Assembly (NCBI GenBank): GCA_030065205.1
Contig: JASJDN010000025.1
Location: forward strand, 1 to 62,389
DNA from: Crocosphaera sp.
GTDB lineage: Bacteria; Cyanobacteriota; Cyanobacteriia; Cyanobacteriales; Microcystaceae
Length of the DNA stretch: 62,389 nucleotides
Direction of reading: 5' to 3'
The position numbers and the translations under genes are program-made. Each line of letters begins with the position of its first letter. Within the stretch, counting starts at the first letter, position 1. Below, piece by piece: positions 25,802 to 34,154 of this stretch. Under the pieces are notes generated by a model. That model was not told where the DNA came from, did no database searches, and saw only the letters and a list, made by a program, of their open reading frames with translations.

Positions 25802-27319
25802 ATGACAAACCTACAAACACCAAGTCAACAAAAATTAACCTATCCCCATACCTTACTCAACGTTTTACAAAAGCTACGTCATGATGTCCTTGGAGAAGGA
25901 AACCATCTCTTTGAAAAATGGCGATCGCTGATTACTAGGGATGCTTTTACCCCTAGTGCGTTGAATTTGGCCTATTATTTAGCCCTCCGTCACCACGATA
26001 TGCGGGCAATACAGCTTGCTTTGACCCCTTGGGGTCTTTCCTCCTTGGGACGCATTGAACCCCGTGTCTTGCCTAATTTAGAGGGGGTAATCGCTACGTT
26101 AGGAGCCTTGTGTGGCCAAGATCCCACCTTCTTACCCAAACATCCTCCCCTAGCAGCGTTTTTTGAAGGTGATCGCCTCCTTAAACAGCATACAGATGAA
26201 CTGTTTGGCCATCGCTGTAATAATCGAACAGTGCGTATTATGGTAACGTTACCGAGTTATGCAGCAACGGACGAAAACTTTATTCTCGACTTGGTAAAAC
26301 AAGGGGTAGACTGTTTAAGGATTAATTGCGCCCATGATAGTCAAGTGGCATGGGAAAAGATGATTCAACGGGTTCGGGAGGCTGAAAAAATTACGGGAAG
26401 ACAGTGTAAGATTTTTATGGACTTGGGCGGTCCGAAACTACGGTTGCAGACGGTGATACCACCCAAGGAACAAAAACGCATTCATCAAGGGGAAGGATTG
26501 TTGTTAACCCCTGAAAAACCAATAAAACCCCATAAAAGCCATTTTCAAGCGTCTTTGACCCTTCCTGACGTTTTAGAACAGGTGAAAGTGGGGGCGACTA
26601 TTTGGATCGATGATGGTCATATTGGGGGTAACGTCGAAAGCATTGGGGAAGAAGGGGTATTAATTCGTATTATCCATGCACGGCCAAAAGGGGAAAAAGT
26701 ACGAGAGGATAAGGGGATTAATTTTCCGGATACCCCATTGGATCTTAATCCCTTGACGGATAAGGATCGTCAAGATTTAGATTTTGTAGCTACCCATGCA
26801 GATATGATCGGTTACTCTTTTGTTCAGAAGGCGAGTGATATGGAGATGTTGCAATGGGAGTTAGAACAACGTTTAGGGACTGACTGGCGTAAAGTGGCGA
26901 TCGTGGCTAAGATTGAGACGTTAACGGCGGTGAATAATTTGCCAGAGTTGATCATTCATGGTGCAGGAAAACAGCCTTTTGGGGTGATGATTGCACGGGG
27001 AGATTTAGCGGTAGAAATTGGGTATCAACGGTTAGCAGAGATGCAAGAGGAAATGTTATGGTTGTGTCAAGCTGCTCATGTTCCCGTGATTTGGGCAACC
27101 CAAGTGTTAGAAAATTTGGTTAAAAATAGTATTCCCTCTCGTGCAGAGATGACCGACGCAGCGATGGCGGAACGGGCAGAATGTGTTATGTTGAATAAAG
27201 GAGCTTATATTGGGGAAGCTGTGACTATTTTAGATGAGGTGTTATGTCGCATGGAAGCGCATCAGTCGAAGAAAACACCCCAGTTACGAGCGTTACATTC
27301 TTGGGATATTGAAATTTAA
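25802..27319 (+). CDS. Pyruvate kinase-like protein with unusual N-terminal extension
   Basis: A 505-residue protein. Residues about 140-490 match the pyruvate kinase barrel and inserted B domain: MVTLPS, FMDLGGPKLRL near 206, VAKIET near 368, MIARGDLAVEIG near 396 and ATQVLENLVKNSIPSRAEM near 433. Residues 1-130 are a helical extension absent from classical enzymes, and the C-terminal allosteric domain of ordinary pyruvate kinases is missing. The substrate-site lysine region is retained, so catalysis is plausible but unproven. GGGGGGAA precedes the ATG. It may be co-transcribed with the phosphatase 38 bases upstream. Confidence 0.8.
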   Translation: MTNLQTPSQQKLTYPHTLLNVLQKLRHDVLGEGNHLFEKWRSLITRDAFTPSALNLAYYLALRHHDMRAIQLALTPWGLSSLGRIEPRVLPNLEGVIATLGALCGQDPTFLPKHPPLAAFFEGDRLLKQHTDELFGHRCNNRTVRIMVTLPSYAATDENFILDLVKQGVDCLRINCAHDSQVAWEKMIQRVREAEKITGRQCKIFMDLGGPKLRLQTVIPPKEQKRIHQGEGLLLTPEKPIKPHKSHFQASLTLPDVLEQVKVGATIWIDDGHIGGNVESIGEEGVLIRIIHARPKGEKVREDKGINFPDTPLDLNPLTDKDRQDLDFVATHADMIGYSFVQKASDMEMLQWELEQRLGTDWRKVAIVAKIETLTAVNNLPELIIHGAGKQPFGVMIARGDLAVEIGYQRLAEMQEEMLWLCQAAHVPVIWATQVLENLVKNSIPSRAEMTDAAMAERAECVMLNKGAYIGEAVTILDEVLCRMEAHQSKKTPQLRALHSWDIEI

Positions 27320-27422
27320 AGCGATCGCTCATACCATTTTTATCTTAAATGTCGGATTGAAGACCCTCGGTTTTACCGAAGGGATGAAAAATCCGACCAA
27401 TATATTAACTGCGAAGCATCGT

Positions 27423-27836
27423 TTAAACATCAGGACTATCTTGAGATTTAACATATTGTTTGAGTTGTTCAATAGTGACACCACCGTAACTAGAAACAAA
27501 ATAAGAACCAGTCCAAAATACTCTCTTGTAATAAACTTTAGATGGTTCTGTTTCAAATTCACGCCACATAGTTTTTGAAGTAGTGGCTTTCATATTAGCA
27601 ATTAAACTACTAAGAAGCTTGTGGGGAGGATAACAGATTAATAAATGAACATGGTCACGCTCTCCATTAAATTCTAACACTTCAGCATCCCAACTATTAG
27701 CCACTGATGAAAAGACTTCATGTAATCGTTTTAACATAGAATAATTAATGACTTTTTTTCGATATTTAGTCACCAAAACTAAATGTACGGTTAAATTGTA
27801 AACAGCCCTTCGAGTAGTTTTATATATAGGTTTCAC
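27423..27836 (-). CDS. tnpA: IS200/IS605 transposase TnpA (Y1 HUH)
   Basis: A 137-residue single-strand transposase. The HUH motif is seen in ERDHVHLLI and the catalytic Tyr lies in GVTIEQLKQYVK near the C-terminus. The KTTRRAVYNLTVHLVLVTKYR opening matches the family. I choose the GTG at 27836 (VKPIYKTT) because upstream in-frame codons, which reach 27977, run through the foldable leader and overlap tnpB. Length and motifs suggest an active enzyme. Confidence 0.9.
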   Translation of the reverse strand: MKPIYKTTRRAVYNLTVHLVLVTKYRKKVINYSMLKRLHEVFSSVANSWDAEVLEFNGERDHVHLLICYPPHKLLSSLIANMKATTSKTMWREFETEPSKVYYKRVFWTGSYFVSSYGGVTIEQLKQYVKSQDSPDV

Positions 27837-27936
27837 AATTTGACAAATGAGACAGTTAGATATATACTTAAGGGTATCATAAAGCGGGGCGACCCTGCTC
27901 CCTCGTAGGGAGCCAAGGAACGCGCACCAAGACAGC

Positions 27937-29124
27937 TTGAGGGTCGAACAAGTGCTTGTCTTTGAATTCAAAATCAAAGCCCAGAAATATCAATATTTAG
28001 CCATTGATGAAGCCATGAGAATTGGCCAATTTGTTCGTAACAAGTGCTTAAGATTATGGATGGACGCCAACAAAGAAGATCAAATAAATCGTAATAAGTT
28101 AAATAAATACACGAAGGTTTTATCTGATAGCGAAGAATATCCATTTGTTCATAAGTTAAACTCAATGGCCAGACAAGCATCAGCCGAAAGAGCATGGGCT
28201 AGTATTAGCCGATTTTATGATAACTGTAAGCAAAAAAAGCCAGGGAAGAAAGGCTATCCTAAATTCAAAAAGTTTTCTCGTTCAGTAGAATATAAAACCT
28301 GCGGATGGAAACTTTCTAATGATAGAAAGTATCTATCAATAACTGATTCTACAGGGATTGGCAAACTCAAATTAGTGGGAAGTCGAGACTTACATTTCTA
28401 TCAGAAAAACCAGATTAAACGAGTTAGATTAGTCAGAAGGGCTGATGGTTACTATGCTCAATTTTGTATTGAGATAACCAGAATTGAAAATAGTAATTCT
28501 ACAGGTAATTATCTGGGAATTGATCTAGGCTTAGAATCTTTTTACACTGACTCAACAGGTAAAAAAGTAGAGAATCCTAGATTTCTTAGAAAGTCTGAGA
28601 AAAAACTCAAAAAGTTACAACGTAAACTGAGTAAATGTAAAAAAGGGAGTACAAACCGAAGAAAAGCACAAGCTAGATTAGCTAGACAACATTTAAAAGT
28701 CAGTCGCCAGCGTAAAGATTTTGTTGTGAAAACGGCAAGATGCGTGGCAATGTCTAACGATATTGTGGTGATTGAAAATCTCAATATTAAGGGGTTAGTT
28801 CGGACAAAATTAGCTAAATCAATCAACGATGCTAGTTGGTCAATGTTCCGAGACTGGCTAGAGTATTTCTGTAAGGTATTTGATAGAAAGCTGATAGCTG
28901 TTAACCCTAATTACACCAGCCAAGATTGTAGTAATTGTGGTCAAAGAATTAAGAAGTCACTATCAACTAGAACTCATATTTGTAGCTGTGGTGCAAGACT
29001 TGATCGTGATCATAATGCTGGAATTAATATATTAAATAAAGGAATAGATAGCGTAGGGCATACGCAAATCGCCCAAGAATATTGGGTAAACGCTTCTGGA
29101 CAGATGAGCCAATGGATGTGTTGA
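27937..29124 (+). CDS. tnpB: TnpB RNA-guided endonuclease of an IS200/IS605 element
   Basis: A 395-residue protein. The RuvC-like triad is intact: Asp in LGIDLGLE near 193, Glu in VIENLNIKG near 277, and Asp in LDRDHNAG near 355. A four-Cys zinc finger (CSNCG…CSCG) sits between the last two. The start at the TTG (27937) or the GTG at 27952 gives the usual VFEFKIKAQ opening. Proteins of this type cut DNA guided by an RNA (reRNA/omegaRNA) made from the element's right end; here that RNA would come from the 3' part of the gene and the hairpin at 29165-29184. It is the only full-length tnpB in the window. Confidence 0.92.
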   Translation: MRVEQVLVFEFKIKAQKYQYLAIDEAMRIGQFVRNKCLRLWMDANKEDQINRNKLNKYTKVLSDSEEYPFVHKLNSMARQASAERAWASISRFYDNCKQKKPGKKGYPKFKKFSRSVEYKTCGWKLSNDRKYLSITDSTGIGKLKLVGSRDLHFYQKNQIKRVRLVRRADGYYAQFCIEITRIENSNSTGNYLGIDLGLESFYTDSTGKKVENPRFLRKSEKKLKKLQRKLSKCKKGSTNRRKAQARLARQHLKVSRQRKDFVVKTARCVAMSNDIVVIENLNIKGLVRTKLAKSINDASWSMFRDWLEYFCKVFDRKLIAVNPNYTSQDCSNCGQRIKKSLSTRTHICSCGARLDRDHNAGINILNKGIDSVGHTQIAQEYWVNASGQMSQWMC

Positions 29125-29194
29125 TGAAAATCATTACAGTAAGTTCGCTGGTTGAAAGAAGAATCCCTCGACTCCGTCGACGGGAGTGTCAAAA

Positions 29195-29543
29195 CTTAGG
29201 ACAGATGTTCATATTGTAGGGGTCAACGGTTGTCATTGGTGTCAACTTAACGGTATAGTCTCCCAAATTTGTTGAGTGAGAGCGTTCTCAATACTGCTCG
29301 GTTAAGCCCAAAGCCAGCATGGAGAGGGCAAGGGAGCGGGGAAGGCGGTGGCTAGTGTTCGCGTGTCTTCAACGCGAAACTGGGTCTGGCTCTTGTTTGT
29401 TGGAGCCCTAGACATCAGACCAACTATCCATAAGTGAGTCGAAGCTTCTAGCCAAGGCATCAAGCTGTGTTCCTGAACTTCCCCTTTGACAAAATGCCAG
29501 AATGTATGCTGCATAAGGGATAGCCCGAATTAGCTACCCGTCG
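29195..29543. other. GC-rich gene-free island between two insertion sequences
   Basis: About 350 bases, clearly richer in G and C than the flanks, with no plausible gene. Parts such as GCGAAACTGGGTCTGGCTC and nearby GAGCC blocks can pair locally. It lies between the right end of the IS605 element and the C-terminal part of the IS1634 relic. It is probably further transposon debris; the source is not identifiable by eye. Confidence 0.35.
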
Positions 29544-30145
29544 TTACTGGGTACAAATGGAAGAAATACTTAACAAATTTAATGCTTTTTGTTGTAGTTC
29601 AGTAGGTCGAGTTATCTTGTCAAAAACGTATTTCCCACTCTCTAAAGTACATTCAACGGTGTTCAAACAAATTGTCCCCAAATCTTCTAGTAAAGTACGG
29701 AAGCTATGAACGGGCAAGTTATCTTCAGTGCGTTTCTTTCTATCTTTAGCAACAGCAGAATCACTGCGACGAGCTTTGATGACATCTTGATAGTTATCAT
29801 CAATTTCTTCATCTTCAAATAGTAAAGGGGCTAATTTTTGTTTTAAATGCCATTCAACGTAATAAGCTAACATACATAAGAAAATATCTGCTTTTACTCT
29901 ATCTCCCTTATAATGATAAATAGGACGAACTTTTAAATCAATAGATTTATAACAACGAAAAGCTTCCTCTCAGTCATTGAAACTTTTGCTCCTTTTAAGA
30001 CCAGTTTCATATTATCAACAACTTCATCTGGCAATGTTGATAAATTTGCCAGGGTTCTTTTTTTGACTATCTCTCCTTCTCTGTAAGATTCACCAAGCAG
30101 AACAGCCGGTGGGAAATTTCTGTTAGGAACTCGCTCTATATACAT
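29544..30145 (-). pseudogene. IS1634-family transposase relic with internal deletion
   Basis: From 30145 the frame reads MYIERVPNRNFPPAVLL and VKKRTLANLSTLPDEVVDN, the start of IS1634-type transposases. Near 29965 it jumps, with a frameshift, to EEAFRCYKSIDLKVRPIYH, FLCMLAYYVEWHLKQKL and VHSFRTLLEDL, the C-terminal block of the same family, ending at 29544. Several hundred codons containing the catalytic core are gone. The remaining 250 bases up to the flippase gene include a GC-rich patch and no gene. Confidence 0.75.
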
Positions 30146-30391
30146 GACTACTATTTTAGCAAATCCCCTAGCTCTCTGTCTATTAAGAATAGTTACAATT
30201 TACATGGGTACAATGTTGTATTTTAATCTCTGTATCCCTTGATAGATAAGGGTTTGAAGACTTTGTAGTAGATTTGTATGGGGGGAAGTTCAGGTTTAAT
30301 TGGCGGTGCAGCTGCACTCGCACAGCGAGACCGCCGTTTGGGTTCCAACAACTGTTTTTGAGCGCACCCCTTTTTTGGTTTTGTTTTTTCT

Positions 30392-31732
30392 TCATGAATA
30401 ATGCAGGCTAAGAGGTAAACCTAATCCCAAAAGAATTCGAGTGATAGAAATGCAGATAATTAATAAGACTAATCCAAAACTTGCCAGAATGTCCTGCTTA
30501 ATGGGGCATAAAGACTCCCGCCAAAGACCATAATTAAAAACAAGATAAGGCAAAATATCATTAAATGCAACACATATAATGACTCCTGGAACTTTCATTA
30601 GATAATAACCTAAAGGCAGCATAATCAACATATAGCAAAATTTTGAAGTATTAGCCCATGCCAGATATTTGGGTTTACTAATAGCTACTAGAGCATCTTT
30701 GATGGTCAAATTAAGCATTTTAGGCCAAAGACCAAGTGCCAATATAGGAAGCATCCAAGCAGCATCTTTATATCTATCATCATACAAAGTTAAAATGATT
30801 AAATCTCCACCACAAAATAGCACAGCAACGATAACCCCTACTAAAATGAGAATAAACCAACGTTTTCTTAAAATTTTGTTGAGGAGTTCTTTTCGAGGTA
30901 AATGCTGGTTCTTAGCAATTAGCGGAAGAATGATCGTATTAAGTCTATCTACAACTTGTGCAGGAATAAGAGAAAAGGTTGTGGCTATGGTGTAAATTCC
31001 TAGCATTTCCAAAGATAATAATTTTCCTAAAAGAAGCCGATCGACTTGAGAGGCGAGAAAAGTCATTGCCGTAGAAACAAAAATCCACCGACCAAAAGAA
31101 GTAATTTCTTTAATAGATTCTTGCTCCCAGACAAAACGGTTAGATATGTTTGGCTCAAGTTTGTGACTCATAGCCATCTTGAGAAAAACACCAACTAAGC
31201 TACCGACGACCAAAGCCCAAATTGATCTTTGGAAGTAAGCCCAAACAATCATTATAGTTAAGGATAAAATTTGGATTCCTAACCTAAGTCGAGTTATTCT
31301 GCCAATTTCTAATTTACGATTAAGGGTGGCTAAAGAAGTCGAATTAAAACCAGACATAATGGTGGTTAATCCAACCACAGGAAGTAACCAGAGAAATTGC
31401 TGATTGTTATAAAATTGGGAGACTGGCCAAGCAATTAAACAACATCCTATCCATAACCCAAAACCTCTGATCGCCTGTAATGTCCAAGCGGTATTGAAGA
31501 AAAGAGGATCATCCCCTCTTGAACTGCGGATAATACTTGGATTAATTCCAATATCTGAGAAGAGCTGTAAACCTTGAATAAATGTACTAACTAAAGACAT
31601 CAAGCCAAATAGTTCCGGCACGAGAAGTCTAGTAAGGATAAGATTCGATCCTAAACGAAGGGTTTGTCCTACACCATATTCAACCCCAGTCCAGATAGAA
31701 CCTGAAATAGCTTTATTTTTTAAAAAAGACAT
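30392..31732 (-). CDS. Oligosaccharide flippase (Wzx/polysaccharide biosynthesis family)
   Basis: A 446-residue polytopic membrane protein with about 12 hydrophobic helices. The N-terminus AISGSIWTGVEYGVGQTLRLGSNLILTRLLVPELFG is typical of the polysaccharide_synt (MVF/MOP) flippases that move lipid-linked sugars across the inner membrane. It is the last gene of a minus-strand series that includes a glycosyltransferase and the NRPS cluster, but a 99-bp inserted element separates it from the PEP-CTERM gene. Whether it exports the NRPS product or a polysaccharide is unknown. Confidence 0.85.
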   Translation of the reverse strand: MSFLKNKAISGSIWTGVEYGVGQTLRLGSNLILTRLLVPELFGLMSLVSTFIQGLQLFSDIGINPSIIRSSRGDDPLFFNTAWTLQAIRGFGLWIGCCLIAWPVSQFYNNQQFLWLLPVVGLTTIMSGFNSTSLATLNRKLEIGRITRLRLGIQILSLTIMIVWAYFQRSIWALVVGSLVGVFLKMAMSHKLEPNISNRFVWEQESIKEITSFGRWIFVSTAMTFLASQVDRLLLGKLLSLEMLGIYTIATTFSLIPAQVVDRLNTIILPLIAKNQHLPRKELLNKILRKRWFILILVGVIVAVLFCGGDLIILTLYDDRYKDAAWMLPILALGLWPKMLNLTIKDALVAISKPKYLAWANTSKFCYMLIMLPLGYYLMKVPGVIICVAFNDILPYLVFNYGLWRESLCPIKQDILASFGLVLLIICISITRILLGLGLPLSLHYS

Positions 31733-31766
31733 TAATATTTGAAGCCTTGAATTAATCTAGATGAAT

Positions 31767-31865
31767 GGGAGCATCCCATTTTTGTAAAAGCATTACCCAA
31801 AATAATGATAAACAAAGGTTTTCAGCACCTATTAAAAAAGCTAACGTGCAAAATTAGGATGCTCC
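31767..31865. mobile_element. 99-bp MITE, GGGAGCATCCC family, copy 1
   Basis: Terminal inverted repeats GGGAGCATCCCATTTTTG (31767-31784) and CAAAATTAGGATGCTCC (31849-31865). The element is flanked by the direct repeat AGATGAAT (31759-31766 and 31867-31874), an 8-9 bp target-site duplication that proves transposition. A second copy is at 43737-43834. It carries no gene. Confidence 0.8.
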
Positions 31866-31878
31866 GAGATGAATAGTT

Positions 31879-32718
31879 TTATTTTTTGGAAGTCCTTGAA
31901 CTATACTTGCGCTTAAAAGTAGCCCCAAAAGCAATAGCTGTTCCAGCACCAAGAATGGTTAGAGGTTCAGGGACAGCAGTAGCAGTAGCAAAGGACAAAT
32001 TATCGACACTCCATGAATTGTAGGGGTAGTTATTGCCATCCTGTGAAAAATATATGGAAGTAAAGGGTTGATCTGTCATAATTCCAAACTCAACAATGTC
32101 ACTAAAAGCTATACCACAGGGTCGAGACTCTCTATCAGATGGATAAAATATAGGACAAATATCTTCTGTAATATTGATTGTTACTATCTCCTCTGTCCCA
32201 TTCTTCAGAGTGATAAGTGACTCGGGTGGATTAGCAAGCTCAAAAAAAGTTCCGAAGAATCCTCTGACAGCTTCTGGAAATGTCCAAACAATCTGATCAT
32301 ACCAATCATCAGTATGATTAGAGTTTTTTGTGTTAGGATTCTCTACTCCCCCGCGAAATACATATCCATCTGTTAATTCAGATCCCATTTGGTCTAGCGC
32401 AAAGGGAGAATAAGTAACTGTGTTGTAATTTGTTGTTGTTCCGGCATAACCAGTTGAGACAATCCCTGTATCGGGAAAAACAACTATACTACTTTGATTG
32501 CCATCACTATCAACAAAACCGTTTGTTTGGACTCTATTTGCCCAACTGCTCCTATCATACGAAAATGTTTCGGTACTAATTGACAATCCGGTCATAGCCC
32601 CTTGCCATTGTGTATAGTCAGTATAGAGATCATACGCAGATGCTGAAGGCATACTTCCCAAAATAGGAATGCTGGTGCCTATGAAAACTGCTGTTAAGGG
32701 TGAAAATAATTTGTTCAT
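31879..32718 (-). CDS. PEP-CTERM sorting domain protein
   Basis: A 279-residue exported protein. A Sec signal (MNKLFSPLTAVFIGTSIPIL, cleavage near ASAYD) is followed by a beta-rich domain of about 215 residues with no Cys pair other than ENICP/RPCG-type residues. The C-terminus is a PEP-CTERM signal: VPEPLTILGAGTAIAFGATF and a KRKYSSRTSKK tail. I choose the ATG at 32718 over an in-frame TTG 30 bases upstream. It sits between two small mobile elements, downstream of the glycosyltransferase gene, so its original link to the cluster may have been broken. Target exosortase not in window. Confidence 0.82.
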   Translation of the reverse strand: MNKLFSPLTAVFIGTSIPILGSMPSASAYDLYTDYTQWQGAMTGLSISTETFSYDRSSWANRVQTNGFVDSDGNQSSIVVFPDTGIVSTGYAGTTTNYNTVTYSPFALDQMGSELTDGYVFRGGVENPNTKNSNHTDDWYDQIVWTFPEAVRGFFGTFFELANPPESLITLKNGTEEIVTINITEDICPIFYPSDRESRPCGIAFSDIVEFGIMTDQPFTSIYFSQDGNNYPYNSWSVDNLSFATATAVPEPLTILGAGTAIAFGATFKRKYSSRTSKK

Positions 32719-32769
32719 GATAGAATAGGTCCGTTGAATTTTTTTCAAAGTTTAACGATTGAAGCTATA

Positions 32770-33106
32770 TATAGCAATCAGGAATCAGTTGTGAGAATTA
32801 ATGTTGAGTAAAAGGGGAATTCGGAACAGGGAACGAGAAACAGATAAACAAAAATCATATCTCATTAAGTAACTGCTCACCGCAACAAGAAAGCACTATT
32901 AAAAAGCAAGATAAGCAACATCAATTGAGGAATAAAAAAAACAATCCTAGAATGAAAAAATGAATGAACTTGGTTTAGTTCTCTGGCTGATATAGAGAAC
33001 TAAAGTGAATCCCCTCCGTAAAATTATCAATTTTACCTCTCTGTTGTCAAAAGAGATTCTTTATTGCGGTGAGCAGTTACCTCATTAATCATTTCTGATT
33101 GCTATA
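32770..33106. mobile_element. 337-bp palindromic MITE-like element
   Basis: TATAGCAATCAGGAAT (from 32770) is inverted at the right end (AATCATTTCTGATTGCTATA, to 33106). Inside, GTAACTGCTCACCGCAA near 32868-32885 is perfectly inverted at about 33064-33080, and two further perfect hairpins (TAGTTCTC/GAGAACTA near 32977-33004 and GTAAAATT/AATTTTAC near 33018-33036) lie at the centre. TATA ends suggest TA insertion. The right end encodes the last residues and stop codon of the glycosyltransferase. A related end recurs at 62314. Confidence 0.7.
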
Positions 33107-34107
33107 TTTTTGCTCAATAACACACTATTATGGATCATATCCCTCAAAAAGTTAGGAGGATCATGATCAGGTTTATGTTGAATAAAACGTCTTAATCGCC
33201 ATAGAGCAAAACCAACTATAGAAACGAAATCAACTATCGCTGCATAAAATATACCGTAATTTTTCACGAAAAACCTTCGCCTAGAATCAAACCAATATTG
33301 GGGACGGCGTTTTTGGGAACCATCGGTATTTTTCCACTGTGTACTCTGACCTCCAATAGACATCATTAGGCTTTGAGGAACATACCAACACTCCCAACCT
33401 GCCCGTTTAGCACTCAAACAGAAGTCTACTTCTTCATAGTATAAAAAATAGCCTTCATCCATTAACCCAATGGATTCAAATACCTCACGACGAATCAACA
33501 TACCACATCCTGGAGTCCAATCTACTTGACATTCTTCATTGGGGGCTGGGGAGACAATTCCCCACCGAGAGAGAAGTTTCGAGACTATCCCCAATCGCAA
33601 TGCTCCATCAAATTCGTTCAAGATATTGGGAAAGCGAAATAACAATGAATAAACTTTCCCTTCCGAATTTTCCCAATTACCACTGGCTATTCCAGCTTGA
33701 GGATGCTGTTCCATGAAGTTGACCAGTGCGCTTAGAGCATTGGGACGAACTAAGCAATCAGGGTTGAGAATGAGAAAATAAGCAGGAGGGTTAGAGGATG
33801 TCAACAAAGGTGCAATAGCTAGATTATTCCCATAGGAGTAGCCCCCATTATAATCCGATGGTCTTAAGGATACCCAGTTTGCCCATCCTTTTTGGTCAAT
33901 AGCACTTTGAATAGTTTTAACAGAACCATCACCAGAGTCATTATCCACGACGACAACACTACTTCCAGGCAAAGCTTTAATTTCTGGTTCAAGAGAACTA
34001 AGACAGTCAATGGTTAACTGTGGAGTCTTATAATTGACCATTACCACAACTACAGAAGCAGTAGTTGGATTACTATTAATAGATTGAGTTAACATTATTT
34101 TTTTCAT
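33085..34107 (-). CDS. Family 2 glycosyltransferase
   Basis: A 340-residue GT-A enzyme. Nucleotide-sugar motifs are clear: VVVVDNDSGDGS near 45-57, the DXD-like LILNPDCLVRP near 112, then DWTPGCGMLIRREVFESIG near 195 and GYFLYYEEVDFCLSAKRAGW near 220. It resembles rhamnosyl-type transferases. The ATG at 34107 is 47 bases after the NRPS stop, so it belongs to the NRPS operon and may glycosylate the lipopeptide. The last nine residues (NIAIRND and neighbours) and the stop come from the inserted palindromic element, so the native C-terminus has been replaced. Confidence 0.88.
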   Translation of the reverse strand: MKKIMLTQSINSNPTTASVVVVMVNYKTPQLTIDCLSSLEPEIKALPGSSVVVVDNDSGDGSVKTIQSAIDQKGWANWVSLRPSDYNGGYSYGNNLAIAPLLTSSNPPAYFLILNPDCLVRPNALSALVNFMEQHPQAGIASGNWENSEGKVYSLLFRFPNILNEFDGALRLGIVSKLLSRWGIVSPAPNEECQVDWTPGCGMLIRREVFESIGLMDEGYFLYYEEVDFCLSAKRAGWECWYVPQSLMMSIGGQSTQWKNTDGSQKRRPQYWFDSRRRFFVKNYGIFYAAIVDFVSIVGFALWRLRRFIQHKPDHDPPNFLRDMIHNSVLLSKNIAIRND

Positions 34108-34154
34108 TGAAGTTCAGCAGATTTGTTGTGAGTAGTTGGGTTGATTAGGACTCT

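Larger units (their letters stand above)
27351..29194. mobile_element. Complete IS200/IS605-family element with divergent tnpA and tnpB
   Basis: The left end has an outer GTCGGAT/ATCCGAC stem (27351-27397) around an inner CCCTCGG/CCGAAGGG hairpin. The right end has CCCTCGAC/GTCGACGGG (29165-29184). Between them are a minus-strand Y1 transposase and a plus-strand TnpB, divergently arranged as in IS605. The 5' ends are separated by about 100 bases of GC-richer, foldable DNA. Like other members it shows no terminal inverted repeats or target duplication. Both genes look intact. Confidence 0.75.

Noticed and set aside
27234..27578. Plus-strand frame overlapping the end of the pyruvate-kinase-like gene
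   Set aside because: It is the other-strand shadow of the tnpA gene and element left end.
29302..29514. A 70-codon minus-strand frame in the GC-rich island
   Set aside because: Composition looks like the translation of a structured GC-rich region rather than a protein, and there is no start signal.
30183..30395. A 70-codon minus-strand frame before the flippase gene
   Set aside because: Crosses a GC-rich patch of transposon debris, has no ribosome binding site and no domain; treated as chance.
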